From Dromiciops gliroides (lineage: Eukaryota > Chordata > Mammalia > Microbiotheria > Microbiotheriidae): a DNA stretch of 64,000 nt. The notes beneath the pieces are model-generated. The model had not been told where the DNA came from, searched no databases, and worked only from the letters and a program-made list of their open reading frames with translations. Of the stretch, positions 1 through 11,242 are shown in pieces. The stretch covers positions 267,978,441-268,042,440 of the forward strand of contig NC_057862.1 of NCBI RefSeq assembly GCF_019393635.1, given 5' to 3'. Every line of letters begins with the position of its first letter. Position 1 is the first letter of the stretch. Both the position numbers and the translations under genes were made by a program.

Positions 1-1150
1 AGAGAATCCTTTAGCCAAACTGGTGACAATCTTGAGGTCCTGAATAAAGATGAGGGAGAATCTTTACCCAGCCACTGAAGAAGGGCAGCCCCTCATCAAA
101 GGCAAAGATTTGATACCATCCCTCTAATGGAGTTTCCAGGGAAGGGAGGTTTTGGCTGGTATCCCAGGAAACACTGAGTGATTAGTGGTACAACATCAGT
201 CACAGTATCCCTTGACAGGTTGCATTCAAGAAGCTTAACTACTTTACTAAATATGAAATTGACCTATGAAGAGAATAGGTACTGTGCTAAAAATGTCATT
301 ATTTGTGCTGTAGCCCTGATGTTCCTGATCAGCATCACCTTTTTACATGTGGAGATCCACTCTGACCAGCAAAGATTCAGCATCACCCCCCATGAACCAT
401 ATTGTTAAAATCTAGAACTTGGAAAGAGGGGAGGGAAAGCCTGGGATTTCTGGTCTTCAAATTCCCACATGCAATCATTCCTTTAAGGGGTGCTTTTGTT
501 TTATTAATTATTTTTGCTATGATTCTGGTTTCCCTTCCATAGCATACCTATGCCAAAGCTTGCTTATCTCCAAGATTAGGATTTTTCAATAATAATCTTA
601 AAGTTATGGAAAGTCCTTTGGAAATCTTGGGGCTTACCACCAAGAACAAGAGCTATCAGCCCCCCCCTCCTCCCCCATGGAGGTTAGGATAGTTTTGTTT
701 TGTTTTTTTGTCTGAGAGGAAAGTAAGGTGTCCCTGAAACTTGACTGCTTCAGAGAGCTAAGTCTTCAGCTACTGACATTGCTTCCCATGTGTCAAAGGG
801 CATAAAAAAGCCTAGCCCACAAGACAGCACTGATGTTCCACTGCCCTGTAAGTCACCACATCCTTTTGACCTGACACTTTTTCTGTATGGAGTCAATGTA
901 ACTACCTGAACCAAAGTTATATCCTTGCTAAATATCCTCCATATGCTATGGCTAAGTAAACCTCTTTGGTCAGCTGTTAGATGGTCCACAAGTATCTCAT
1001 TCTAATGTCAAACCTAAACCACCAGACCTACCTAAGTCAATCCTGACCTACAGCAGCCACTAAGATCCAATATTATCTTCTCTGCCACTATACCCTAAGA
1101 GGCCATAGGCCTCGCCATCTGACTAGATTGCTGGATGTTCCCATCTGTCC
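1..1150. other. Unassigned sequence at left edge
   Basis: I recognise no gene in this stretch. It holds one small ORF with a membrane-like segment (listed separately), a C-rich run near 660-675 and AT-rich sequence. No splice-bounded exon or LTR was identified. Confidence 0.5.
178..408 (+). CDS. Small hypothetical ORF with one membrane-like segment
   Basis: This is a 76-codon ATG-to-TAA frame that I do not recognise. An internal Met near codon 26 begins a stretch with polar and charged residues, then about 18 hydrophobic residues (codons ~39-57) and a polar tail. That is the pattern of the N-terminal cytosolic tail, anchor and stem of a type II membrane protein. It could be the first exon of a gene, a processed-pseudogene fragment or chance. 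No promoter, splice donor or poly(A) signal ties it to a transcript, and the next intact ORFs in the region are unrelated. Confidence 0.2.
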   Translation: MISGTTSVTVSLDRLHSRSLTTLLNMKLTYEENRYCAKNVIICAVALMFLISITFLHVEIHSDQQRFSITPHEPYC

Positions 1151-1154
1151 AGAA

Positions 1155-1276
1155 GCTGAATTTCTATATATGTTGCCTCCAATTAGAATGTGAGTTTTTT
1201 GAGAATATGGACTGCTCACATTGCCATTTATATTCTTAACACTTAGGACATAGTAAGACCTTAATAAATGCTTTTC
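1155..1276 (+). repeat. L2 LINE 3' end remnant
   Basis: The pattern 'AGAATGTGAG...TTGAGAATATGGACTG...CACTTAGGACATAGTAAG...TTAATAAATGCTT' follows the well-known L2 3' end (gene-poor tail with AATAAATG). It directly abuts the L1 5' end at ~1277. Confidence 0.55.
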
Positions 1277-2021
1277 AGGTGGAGCAAAGATGGCAGAGGA
1301 AGGGCAGTGACTTGGCTGAGCTCTCCCCAAGACCCTCCAAATGCCTTCAAATAATGCCATAAGATAATTCCTCAAGCAGCAAAACCCACAAAAAGACAGG
1401 GTGAAATAATTTTTCAGACAAAGACAACTTAGAAGGTTGGCAGGAAAGGTCTGTTGTACTGGGGTGAGAGTGAAGCACAGCCTAGCATGGGCCATGCCAG
1501 CACAGACCCAGCCATAGCCACAGGAAACCAGGAGCAGGCCTTGGGAGCCTCTGAATCAGCAGCAGCACCTATTTCTAGAACTCAGCCCACAGATGGTGAG
1601 GGGGTGGAATAATTGTCCAGAAGGAGATTACAGGGAACTCTTTGCTAGCACTGAGGCAGGACTCAGTTGTTTTGCCCATACTCAGATCCAGGTCACAGTC
1701 TTGGGTGATGGTCCCAGGTGGGGGAAGAGCACAAGCAGACAAGAGCTTGTAGCCACAGTAGAATGGGACTCTGTTCATAGTTCCAGGGTAGAAAAACAGG
1801 CCTGTGGTTATTTGCAGACCAGGGCACAGGCCAAGAGAGTAGGAAACATACCTCTCCTTAAATCGTAGCACCTGGGAAGAACTAAAAACTTACAAATACC
1901 TAGAAATATCTCTGAAAACAGCTGCACAAACCCCTTGGAGCTTAGGACAGTGCACCCTGCACCTGGAAGCAGTGCCCCACTCTAACGAAGAGTTAAAAGT
2001 CAAGAAAGAGGCTGGGAAAAT

Positions 2022-3236
2022 GAGCAAACAAAAAAATGTTGACTATAGAAACTTTCTGTGGCAACAAGGAAGATCAAAATATACCCTCAGAAGAAGATAA
2101 CAAAGTCAAAATTCCTACATTCAAAGCTTCCAAGAAAAATATGAATTGGCCTCAGGCTATAGAAAGGCTCAAAAAGGACTTTGAAAATAAAGTAAGAGAG
2201 GTAGAGGAAAAACTGGAAAGAGAATTAAGAATGATGCAAGAAAATCATGGGGAAAAAGTCAACAGCTTAGTAAAGGAGACACAAAAAATACTGAAGAAAA
2301 TAATACCTTAAAAAGCAGACTAGGCCAAATGGTAAAAGAGGTACAGGGAGGGGCAGCTAGGTGGCGCAGTGGATAGAGTACCAGCCCTGGAGTCAGGAGT
2401 ACCTGAGTTCAAATCCGGCCTCAGACATTTGACACTTACTAGCTGTGTGACCCTGGGCAAGTCACTTAACCTTCACTGTCCCACAAAAAAAAAAAAAAAA
2501 AAGATGTACAGCCAATGAGGAAAAGAATGCCTTGAAAAGCCAAATTAGCCAGATGGGAAAAGAGGTACAAAAGTTCTCTGAAGAAAATAACTCCTTAAAA
2601 AATAGGATTGAGCAAACAGAAGCTAATGACTTTATGAGAAATCAAGAAACAATAAAGCAAAACCAAAAGAATTGAAAAATAGAAGGCAATGTAAAATATC
2701 TCAATGGAAAAACAACTAATGTGAAAAATAGATCCAGGAGAGGTAATTTGAAAATTATTGGACTACCTGAAATCCATGATCAAAAAAGAGCCTAGAAATT
2801 GTTAGGGAAAATTGCCCTGATGTTCTAGAACCAGAAGGTAAAATAGAAATTGAAAAAATCCACTGATCACCTCCTTAAAGAGATCCCAAAATGAAAACTT
2901 CCAGGAATATTATAGCCAAATTCCAGAGCTCTCAGGTCAAGGAGAAAATATTACAAGCACCTAGAAACGATTCAAGCATTATGGAGCCACAGTCAGGATA
3001 ACACAACCTTTAGCAGCTTCTACATTAAAAAATTGGAAGGTTTGGAAAAAGATATTCCAGAGGGCAAAGGAAATGGGATTACAACCAAGAATCACCTACC
3101 CAGCAAAACTGACTATAATCCTTCAGGGGAAAAAATGGAAATTCACTGAAAGAGAGGACTTTCAGGCATTCTTGATGAAAAGACATGAGCTGAATAGAAA
3201 ATTTGACTTCCAAATACAAGATTTTAGAGAAGTATA
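2022..3236 (+). pseudogene. Decayed L1 ORF1
   Basis: The region aligns by eye along its length with the open L1 ORF1 at 10369-11259. It has the Met-Ser-x-Gln start at 2022, a one-base deletion in the A-run just after it, a coiled-coil region rich in Glu/Lys, and the C-terminal end with the RHELNRKFDFQIQDFREV motif and a TAA at ~3234. A SINE (2350-2502) splits the coiled coil and several stops follow. It cannot make ORF1p. Confidence 0.8.
2350..2502 (+). repeat. Marsupial tRNA-derived SINE (WSINE1-type)
   Basis: Full-length copy: GGGGCAGCTAGGTGGCGCAG head with tRNA-like A and B boxes, body, and A(18) tail. It is inserted in L1 ORF1. The flanks share a near-duplicate AAAGAGGTACAG / AAAGATGTACAG. 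Confidence 0.9.
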
Positions 3237-3423
3237 AAAAAGTAAACAGGAAAAATAAATCATAAGGGATATTAAAAGGTTAAACTGTTTACATTCTTAC
3301 ATGGAAAGATGATACTTGTAATTCATAACAACATTATTAGGACAGGTGGATGAAGTATATTAGACATAGGGCACAGGTGTGAGATAAATAAGAAGGGGTG
3401 ATATCTTTAAAAAAAATAAAATT

Positions 3424-3597
3424 GGGGCAGCTAGGTGGCGTAGTGGATAGAGCACCGGCCCTGGAGTCAGGAGGACCTGAGTTCAAATCCAGCCTCAGAC
3501 ACTTGACACTTACTAGCTGTGTGACCCTGGGCAAGTCACTTAACCCCAATTGCCTCATCAAAAAAAAAAAAGAAGAAGAAGAAGAAAGAAGAAGAAA
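3424..3597 (+). repeat. Marsupial SINE with (AAG)n tail
   Basis: Full SINE body. The A-tail has mutated into an AAG microsatellite at about 3571-3597. It is inserted in the L1 inter-ORF spacer. Confidence 0.9.
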
Positions 3598-3990
3598 ATT
3601 AAGGGGTGAGAGAGGAATGCATTGAGAGAAAGGGAAAGGCAGAGGTGGAATGGGGTAAAGTATCTCACACAAAAGAGGGGAAGTTGGGGGAGGTGCTGGG
3701 GAGTGAGTGAAACTTACTTTCATCAGAATTGGCATAAAGAGGGAATAACATACACATTCAGTTGAGTATAGTAATTTATCTTACCCTGCAGTAAAGTAGG
3801 AGGGGAAAGAGATAGGGGACGGGGGGAGGGAGGGTTGGGGGGGAGGTGATAGAAGGGAGGGCAAATTGGGGTAGGGGCAATCAGAAGCAAAACACTTTTG
3901 AGGAAGGAAAGGGTGAAAGAAGATAGAGAATAGAGTAAATAACATGGGGAGGGAATTGGATGGAGGGAAATTGTTAGCAATAGTGACTGA

Positions 3991-4151
3991 GGGGGCAGCA
4001 CAGTGGATAAAGTGCCAGTCCTGGATTCAGGAGTACCTGAGTTCAAATCCAGCCTCAGACACTTTACACTTAGTAGCTGTGTGACCCTGGGCAAGTCACT
4101 TAACCCTCATTGCCCTACAAAAAAAACAAAAAACAACAACAACAACAACAA
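3991..4151 (+). repeat. Marsupial SINE with (CAA)n tail
   Basis: Truncated head (GGGGGCAGCACAGTGG), normal body, and a tail that has become CAA repeats. It sits exactly where ORF2 of the host L1 is missing. Confidence 0.85.
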
Positions 4152-4503
4152 ATAGGGACTGAAATGATGAGCAGGATGCTCTTAGAAAAACCTGGAAAGA
4201 CTTACATGAGCTGTTGCAAAGTGAGATGTACTGTATACAAAGTAACAGCAATATTGTAAGATGATTAGCTGTGAATGAATTGGCTATTCTCAGCAATGCA
4301 ATGACCCAAGACAACTCTGAAGGGCTCATGAAAAATGTAATCATCTCCAAAGAAAGAACTGATGGTGTCTGAATACAGATTGAAGCATATTTTTTAAGTT
4401 TCTTATTCTTAATTTTTTGCTCTGTTTTCTTTCACAACCTGACTAATGTGGGAATGTTTTGCATGACTACACATGTATAACTTATATTGAATTGCTTGCA
4501 TTC

Positions 4504-4655
4504 TTTTTTTTTTTTTTTTGCAGGGCAATGGGGGTTAAGTGACTTGCCCAGGGTCACACAGCCAGTAAGTGTCAAGTGTCTGAGGCTGGATTTGAACTCA
4601 GGAACTCCTGAATCCAGGCCCAGTGCTTTATCCACTGCGCCACCTAGCGGCCCCC
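4504..4655 (-). repeat. Marsupial SINE
   Basis: Antisense copy. It is flanked by the duplication GAATTGCTTGCATTC (before 4504 and at 4656). Inserted in the L1 3' UTR. Confidence 0.92.
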
Positions 4656-4940
4656 GAATTGCTTGCATTCTCAAGGGGGTAGGGAGGGAAGGAGGAAGAG
4701 AATTTGAAACACAAACTTTTAAAAATGGACATTAAAATTATTTTTACATGCAATTGGGGGAAAATAAAATTCTATAAAATAATTAAATAAATGCTTTGCC
4801 ATTTCATCTAGTCTTAATAAATTTAAACATCAATTAAAAACTTCAACAGGTAAGATAAGATGACTGACAGTGAGGTTGTAGACTACAGGTCAGCAAACTA
4901 GGGTCCACAGGCCAAATCTGAGCCCCAATTTAGTTTTTTC

Positions 4941-5092
4941 TTTTTGTTTTTTTTTTTTTTTTGCAGGGCAATGAGGGTTAGGTGACTTGCCCAGAGTCAC
5001 ACAGCTAGTGTCAAGTGTCTGAGGCCACATTTGAATTCAGTTCCTCCTGAATCCAGGCTGGTGCTTTATCCACTGCGCCACCTAGCTGCCCC
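4941..5092 (-). repeat. Marsupial SINE
   Basis: Antisense copy with a short internal gap. Flanked by CCAATTTAGTTTT on both sides. Inserted in the left part of the hAT element. Confidence 0.92.
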
Positions 5093-6006
5093 CAATTTAG
5101 TTTTGTATAATTCAAGAATGGTTCTAATATTTTAAAGTAAAGTTTTGTTGGAAAATAAATCACACTCTTTCATTTATATATAGTTTCTGGCTGCTTTTTT
5201 GGTACAACAGATATGAGTAGTTGCAACAGGGACCATATGAGGTACTCTCATAGCTTTGAAATATTATTTAGCATACTACAAAACACAGTGATGCAGTTAT
5301 AATTCAACAGTTTTCAAGTTCCATGCATATTGTCAAACCACAACATTTTATTTTGTTACCAGTGAATACCCATCAAGTCAAAAGAAGAAAAAAACCTTTA
5401 TTATGATTTTTTTTTAGCTCAGAGTTGAAATTATAATTTTTCTAAGAACCACCCTTAACTACTATTATTGAATGGCTGCAGACTTGATAATTATTAATAA
5501 TGAATTCAACCTAAAATAACAAGGCAAAATAATGTTTATATGCAAAACTTATACTGCAATAAAGTCAATTAGAATATAACTAATATTGTTTGAATCTTAA
5601 ATAATGAACATCAAGCTGTTTTATACACTTACTCTGCTGTCAAAAGTTACAACAAGAAGCAAGATCTCCATTCCCACGCAAATTTGCAGAGGATATATTT
5701 TCCAAGTTCAAGCTACTGTTCCAGCAGCATTTCTCAGCCCTCAATGTAAGTACAAAAGAAATTTCCATATTTCAAAATCCATTTAACTGTGCAATTGAGG
5801 AACATCCAGTAATCTTTGATTGGAAGTGACTAATCTGCAATGTAATGACATGCTAAAATCTAAATATCAACAGAACTTAAGAGAATTCTAAAATGCCTTC
5901 CAAGTGATGAGTAAGCTCAACTAAAATCATGTTTGTGTACTGATATCAGTACTTGGTAGTACCTAATTATGTGAAAAACATTTTTTGAAGATGAAATACA
6001 ATTACA

Positions 6007-6152
6007 GGGGCAGCTAGGTGGCGCAGTGGATAGAGCACCGGCCCTGGAGTCAGGAATACCTGAGTTCAAATCTGGCCTTAGACACTTAACACTTACTAGC
6101 TGTGTGACCCTGGGCAAGTCACTTAACCCCAATTGCCTCCTTAAAAAAAAAA
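6007..6152 (+). repeat. Marsupial SINE
   Basis: Full copy. Flanking duplication CAATTACAG before 6007 and after 6152. Inserted in the hAT element. Confidence 0.93.
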
Positions 6153-6599
6153 TCCAATTACAGATCAGCATTAATAGATGAACTTTGAAATCAATTTTTA
6201 TAACAGTGAACACTAACTTAGAAACCCACTTAAGTGATGTTATTCCTCCCCCCAAAAAAATAATTCCATTATCATTAATAGACTTGTATTACAAAAGAAA
6301 TTGTACTAAATTATTATTATATTTTTATTTTTGTCAAAAATTTGCGGAAATTTGTTTTCTCTTATTAGATAAATACCTATATAATATCCTCAATTTTGCT
6401 TCTTGGCCAAAAAGCCTAAAATATTTGCTACATAGTCCTTAATCTGTTAACCCCTTTCTTCAACCATAACCAATCTAGAAGTACTGAAGTGATGTCCAGC
6501 AGCCACTGGGGTATACATATAGAGAAAATGGGTGACAAATCACTGAACCAGTTATTTTTAAGCAAGTCAAAACAAGGTAATCCCAAGAAGTAGAGAACA

Positions 6600-7490
6600 A
6601 GATTTTATTTTTAAAATAATAAACATTTTTATTTAAAGTTTTGAGTTCCAAATTTTATCTCCCCTTCCCTCCCTCCCCTCCCCCTTGCCTGAGGCAGTAA
6701 GCAGATATAGGTTATACATATACAATTATGTAAAATATTGGTAATTTTGTACAAAAAAACTTGGGTAAAATTTAAAAATGAAAGGAAGCAGAAAAATAGC
6801 ATGCTTCAGTCTGTGTTCAATCAATATCAGTTCTTTCTTTGAAAGTGGAGAGTTTGCTTCATCATTAGTCCTTTGGGATTGTCTTGGATCATTGTATTGC
6901 TGAGAATAGTTAAGTCATTCACAGTTCTTCATCAAACAATATTGTTGTCAATGAGCACAACGTTCTCCTGGTTCTGCTCATTTCACTATACATCAGTTCA
7001 TACAAGTCTTTCCAGGCCTTTCTGAAATCATCCTGCTTGTTATTTCTTATAACACAATAATACTCCATCACAATCATATACCACAGCTTGTTTAGCCATT
7101 CCCCAATTCATGGGCATTCCCTTGATTTCTAATTCTTTTTTTTTTTTTTTTTGTCAGGGCAATGAGGGTTAAGTGACTTTTCCAGGGTTACACAGCTAGT
7201 AAGTGTCAAGTGTCTGAGGCCGGATTTGAACTCAGGTACTCCTAAATCCAGGGCCGGTGCTTTACCACTGCGCCATCTAGCTGCCCCCTTTGATTTCTAA
7301 TTCTTAGCAACTGCTAAAAGAGCTGCTATAAATATTTTTGTACAAATAGGCCTTTTTCTCTTTGGGGGTGATATTTTTGGGATATAAACCTAGCAGTGGT
7401 ATTGCTAGATTGAAGGATATGCACAGTTCTTTTGCCCTTTGGGAATAATTCCAAATTGCTCTCCAGAATAGTTAGATCCAGAGGACAATA
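6600..7490 (-). mobile_element. LINE-1 3' end
   Basis: Antisense copy of the marsupial L1 ORF2 C-terminal region and 3' UTR (GTTCTGCTCATTTCACTATA, CAGTTCATACAAGTCTTTCC). 5'-truncated and broken by a SINE. Confidence 0.8.
7138..7287 (-). repeat. Marsupial SINE
   Basis: Antisense, inside the L1. Flanking duplication TTTGATTTCTAATTCTT on both sides. Confidence 0.95.
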
Positions 7491-7810
7491 TTTTAATCAT
7501 ATACAGTGACTTATTTGTAAATAGTATGTCATAGCTATGGAATCCTGAGAAAATAAAGTAGCAGAGAGATGAGCTTAGTATTTAGCAATCCAGAATTTCT
7601 ATTTCAAGCAAGTTTAAGAGGTCAAGAGTATAAAAGAACAGATTCTTCCAAAACCAAATGCTGTAATTGAAAATATTTATGAATACATATTGTGAAAAGG
7701 CCTGTTATTTGTACATAAATCAGCTGAAACCTTCAGGCATCAGTGGCCATCACTAGATAATTTCATAGTTGGAAAGCCATCTAATCAAACCTATACCTTT
7801 AAATACCACT
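7491..7810. other. Unassigned AT-rich sequence
   Basis: No gene or repeat family was recognised between two L1 fragments. Confidence 0.5.
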
Positions 7811-7826
7811 AAAAAGTCCAGCTGAC

Positions 7827-8591
7827 AATTTGGAATTATGCCCAAAGGGCTATAAAGCTGTGGATACCCTTTGACCCAGCAATACCACTTTTGGGTCTTT
7901 TTCCCAAGGAGATCATAGAAAAGGGAAAAAGACCCACATGTTCAAAAATATTTATAGCTGCTCTTTTTGTGATGGCAAGAAATTGGGGAATGACTGAACA
8001 AGTTGTGGTATATGAATGTAATGGAATTCTATTGTGCTGCAAGAAACTATGAGCAGGAGAAGTTCAGAGAAACCTGGAAGGACTTGCATGAACTGATGAT
8101 GAGTGAGATGAGCAGAACCAGAACACTATACACAGTATCATCAACATTATGTGTTGATCAACTGTGATAGACTGGATTCTTCTCACCAATACAATGGTAC
8201 AAGAAAGTTCCAGGGGACTCATGATGGAAAAGGCTCTCCAAATCCAGAAAAAAAAAAAGAACTGTGGAATATGGATGCTGATTGAACCATACTATTTCTT
8301 TTGCTTTTGGTGCTGTTGTTTTTCTATTTTCAGGTTTTTCCTTATTGCTCTGATTCTTCTCCTATAGCATGACTGATGATGTAGAAATATGTTTAATGTT
8401 GTTATGTATATGTATATATATATATGTGTGTATATATATATAACCTATATCAGATTGCCTGCTGTCTGGGGGAGAGGGGGAGGGAGGGGAGGGAGAGAGA
8501 AAAATTTGAAATTGGAAATCTTATGTAAACAAATGCTGAAAGCTATATTTACATGTAACTGGAAAATAATAAAATACTTTTATTAAAAAAA
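7827..8591 (+). mobile_element. 5'-truncated LINE-1 insertion
   Basis: The end of ORF2 and the 3' UTR with a poly(A) tail. Bounded by a 16-bp duplication AAAAAGTCCAGCTGAC at 7811-7826 and ending at 8607, the mark of LINE target-primed insertion. Contains a (TA)n/(TG)n stretch near 8404-8440. Confidence 0.92.
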
Positions 8592-8704
8592 AAAAAGTCC
8601 AGCTGACTTCTAGTGAAGGAAGACCCACTATCACTTCAGTTAGTCTATTCCTCTTTTGGGTAGCTCTGTTAGAAAATATTTCTTTCTTTTTTATGTTTAG
8701 TATT

Positions 8705-9055
8705 CTTTTCTCCAATTACATACAAAAACAATTTTTAACATTCATTTTTTTGTGTGTGTATTTTTTTTGTGTTTTTTTTTTTAGTGAGGCAATTGGGGTT
8801 AAGTGACTTGCCCAGGGTCACACAGCTAGTAAGTGTGTGTTATGTGTCTGAGGCCGGATTTGAACTCAGGTACTCCTGACTCCAGGGCCGGTGCTCTATC
8901 CCCTGCGCCACCTAGCTGCCCCATAACATTCATTTTTAAAACTTTGAGTTCCAAATTCTCTCTCTTCCTCCTTCCCCATCCCCCCACTAATAAGGCAAAC
9001 AATTCGATATAGATTATACATGCATAGTCATGCAAAATATAAGGAATTATTTCTT
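8705..9055 (-). mobile_element. LINE-1 3' UTR fragment
   Basis: Antisense fragment with AACATTCATTTTTAAAACTT and the pyrimidine-rich 3' UTR block, interrupted by a SINE. Confidence 0.65.
8752..8922 (-). repeat. Marsupial SINE
   Basis: Antisense copy in the L1 3' UTR. Flanking duplication TAACATTCATTTTT. Confidence 0.93.
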
Positions 9056-9059
9056 TCCT

Positions 9060-9478
9060 TTAAACCTAAATCTATTTCTCTGCAACTTCCAGCCTTTTCC
9101 CTATTTTTGTCCTCCAGGACCAAGAAAAATATACCTAATCCATCTTTTATATGACTGCCTTTCAAATTCTTGAAGAGAGCTGTAATGTATTCTCTCACCT
9201 CAATAAGCCTTTACTTTTCCAGCCTAAACAGTCCTTATTCCTTTAACCAAACCTCATATGATAGATATGGTCTCAAGATTCCTCATCATTCCTTCCTCTG
9301 GATAGGTATCCAGAATTGAACACAATGTGTTTTGATGTGATCTGACAGAGAACACAGCAAGGCCATGCCACTTGTGTTCTGCATGCTAGGCCTATCTTAA
9401 TGAAAGCTAAGATCACATTAGCTCTTCTGACATGTCCACTAAAACTTCCCAATATTTTTCACATACATTTGTCATCTA
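9060..9478 (-). repeat. Possible ancient CR1/L3-type LINE remnant
   Basis: Phrases such as CCTCTGGATAGGTATCCAGAATTGAACACAATG, AAGATCACATTAGCTCTTCT and CACTAAAACTTCCCAATATTTTTC resemble an old CR1-like 3' region found across amniotes. Seen by eye only, with many differences. Confidence 0.35.
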
Positions 9479-9530
9479 GTCATGCATTGCTGATCTTGTT
9501 CTTGTGAATGTCTTTAAAAAAGCAACTCTT

Positions 9531-9682
9531 GGGGCAGCTAGATGGCGCAGTGGATAGAGCACCGGCCCTGGAGTCAGGAGGACCTGAGTTCAAATCTGGC
9601 CTCAGACACTTAACACTTACTAGCTGTGTGACCCTGGGCAAGTCACTTAACCCCAATTGCCTCACTAAAAAAAAACAAAAAC
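9531..9682 (+). repeat. Marsupial SINE (first of three insertions at one site)
   Basis: Full copy between two copies of AAAAAAGCAACTCT (ends 9530 and 9683-9696). Confidence 0.95.
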
Positions 9683-9696
9683 AAAAAAGCAACTCT

Positions 9697-11242
9697 GGAC
9701 TTCTGGGGCAGAGCCAAGATGGCGGAGGAAAGGCAGTGAGCTCCTGAACTCATGACATGATCGCTCCAAAAAACATCCAAATAAGGTCATAGGAAAATGC
9801 CCAGAGCAGCAGAACTCACAGAAGAATGTGCTGAAATCATCTTCTAACCAAGAACGGCTTGGAAGGTCAGAAGAAGGGAGCTGCTGTGCTGATACAGGCC
9901 CAACCCCACAGTCACCCTGACACAGTTCCAGTCGCAGGAAGTCCTCACCAGAGAAGGAGACCCCCAGAGCCTCTGAATCAGCTGCAGCACCAGTGTCGTC
10001 TGGAACTAAGCTCACAGTCTGGTGAGTGGGCTGAGCCCTGGGCAGGGGAGAGACTACAGGGGTCTATGCTGGTGCTAAGGCAGAACTTGGATTTTATACC
10101 CCTACTGAGAACCAACTGGTAGGCTAGAGTAGAAGTGGCCCAGGTGGAGGAGGGGCACAGGTTTGTCAGAGCTAACAACCACAACACACAAAGCTGGTTG
10201 ATTGGCAAGTTGGTCTGGGGTCATCTAGGACCAGGAAACAGGCCGGGCCAGGGAAGAACCTGATTCTCCTTAAATCATACCACCTGGGACTTCTGAAGCT
10301 TGGGATACTGCAGCCTGGAAACAGTGCCCCACTTTAAGGAGCTAAAAGTCTAGTAAAAGAAAGACAAGATGAGCCGACAGAGAAAGGTGAAGACCATAGA
10401 AAGTTTCTTCAGTAACAAGGAAGACCAAGGGGCACCCTCAGAGGAAGATGTCAACATCAGGGCCCCTGTATCTAAAGCTTCCAAGAAAAATATGAATTGG
10501 TCTCAGGCCATAGAGGCACTCAAAAAGGACTTTGAAGATAAAATTAGAGAGGTAGAGGAAAAAATGGAAAGAGAAATGAGGGTGATGCAGGAAAGACATG
10601 AGAAAAAAGTCAATAGCTTGAAAAGTCAAATGGAAAAGGAGGTACAAAAGCTCTCTGATGAAAATAATTACCTAAGAATTAGGACTGAACAAATGGAAGC
10701 CAGTGACTTTATGAGAAATCAAGACACAATAAAGCAAATCCAAATGAATAAAAAAATAGAAGGCAATGTGAAATATCTTCTGGGAAAAACTGCTGACCTG
10801 GAAAATAGGTCCAGGAGAGATCATTTGAAAATTATTGGTCTACCTGAAAACCATGATCAAGGAAAGAGCTTAGACACAATCTTCCAAGATATTCTCAGGG
10901 AAAATTGCCCTGAAATTCTAGAAGAGGCTATGATAGAAATTGAAAGAATCCACCAATCACCTCCAGAAAGAGATCCCCAAAAGAAAACTCCTAGGAATAT
11001 TATAGCCAAATTCCAGAGCTCTCAGGTCAAGGAGAAAATATTGCAAGCTGCCAAAAAGAAAGAATTCAAGTACTGTGGAGCCCCAGTCAGGATAGCCCAA
11101 GATCTAGCAGCTTCTATATTAAAGGACCAGAGGGCATGGAATATGATATTCCAAAGGGCAAAGGAAATGGGATTACAACCAAGAATCATCTACCCAGCAA
11201 AACTCAGCATAATCTTTCAGCGGAAAAAATGGGACTTTAATG
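9697..11242 (+). mobile_element. LINE-1 with complete 5' end, truncated inside ORF1
   Basis: Starts with the L1 5' UTR (TCTGGGGCAGAGCCAAGATGG) and runs through an open ORF1, but stops about 105 bp before the normal ORF1 end. It is flanked on both sides by AAAAAAGCAACTCT (9683-9696 and 11243-11256). So this is a complete insertion that lacks the rest of ORF1, ORF2 and the 3' UTR, rather than a later break. There is no separate poly(A) tail beyond the A-run of the duplication. Confidence 0.85.

Larger units (their letters stand above)
1277..4795 (+). mobile_element. LINE-1 lacking ORF2 (HAL1-like), carrying nested SINEs
   Basis: The order is an L1 5' UTR (GCAAAGATGGCAGAGGAAGG near 1284), a decayed ORF1, the purine-rich inter-ORF spacer (about 3240-3985), then directly the extreme 3' end of L1 (4152-4795). 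The 3' end carries the usual marsupial L1 motif CTGGAAAGACTTACATGAGC and a short A-rich tail. The ~3.8 kb of ORF2 is absent. A SINE at 3991-4151 sits at the junction. Three other SINEs lie inside. The element is old, with frameshifts in ORF1. A full L1 with a later deletion is the alternative to a HAL1-type half-LINE. Confidence 0.7.
4886..6455 (+). mobile_element. Decayed hAT DNA transposon with transposase remnant
   Basis: The left end (CAGGTCAGCAAACTAGGGTC) and the following ~330 bp match the end of a mammalian Charlie/MER-type hAT element. The matching opposite subterminal motif AAGCCTAAAATATTTGCTAC is at about 6412. The middle, once two SINEs are removed, is not the short MITE form. Reading plus-strand codons at 5698-5829 gives short pieces such as FSALNVSTKEISIFQNPF and EEHPVIFDWK, in the style of hAT transposase C-terminal sequence (…NPF…). 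Stops and frameshifts are frequent. The right terminal repeat is badly eroded, so that end is approximate. Confidence 0.5.

Noticed and set aside
2350..2430. tRNA gene signal (A and B boxes) at many loci
   Set aside because: The boxes belong to SINE heads, lack a cloverleaf and acceptor pairing, and are followed by SINE bodies.
3398..3625. Recurrent open frames in many places with a common protein-like phrase (…GQLGGAVDRAPALESG… or …RQLGLSDLPRVTQ…)
   Set aside because: They are translations of the SINE body on its two strands. The SINE is non-coding and the same phrase appears at every copy.
8389..8586. Frame over a (TA)n/(TG)n tract
   Set aside because: Simple repeat in an L1 3' UTR.
10438..10647. 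69-codon minus-strand frame
   Set aside because: Antisense of L1 ORF1 coiled coil.
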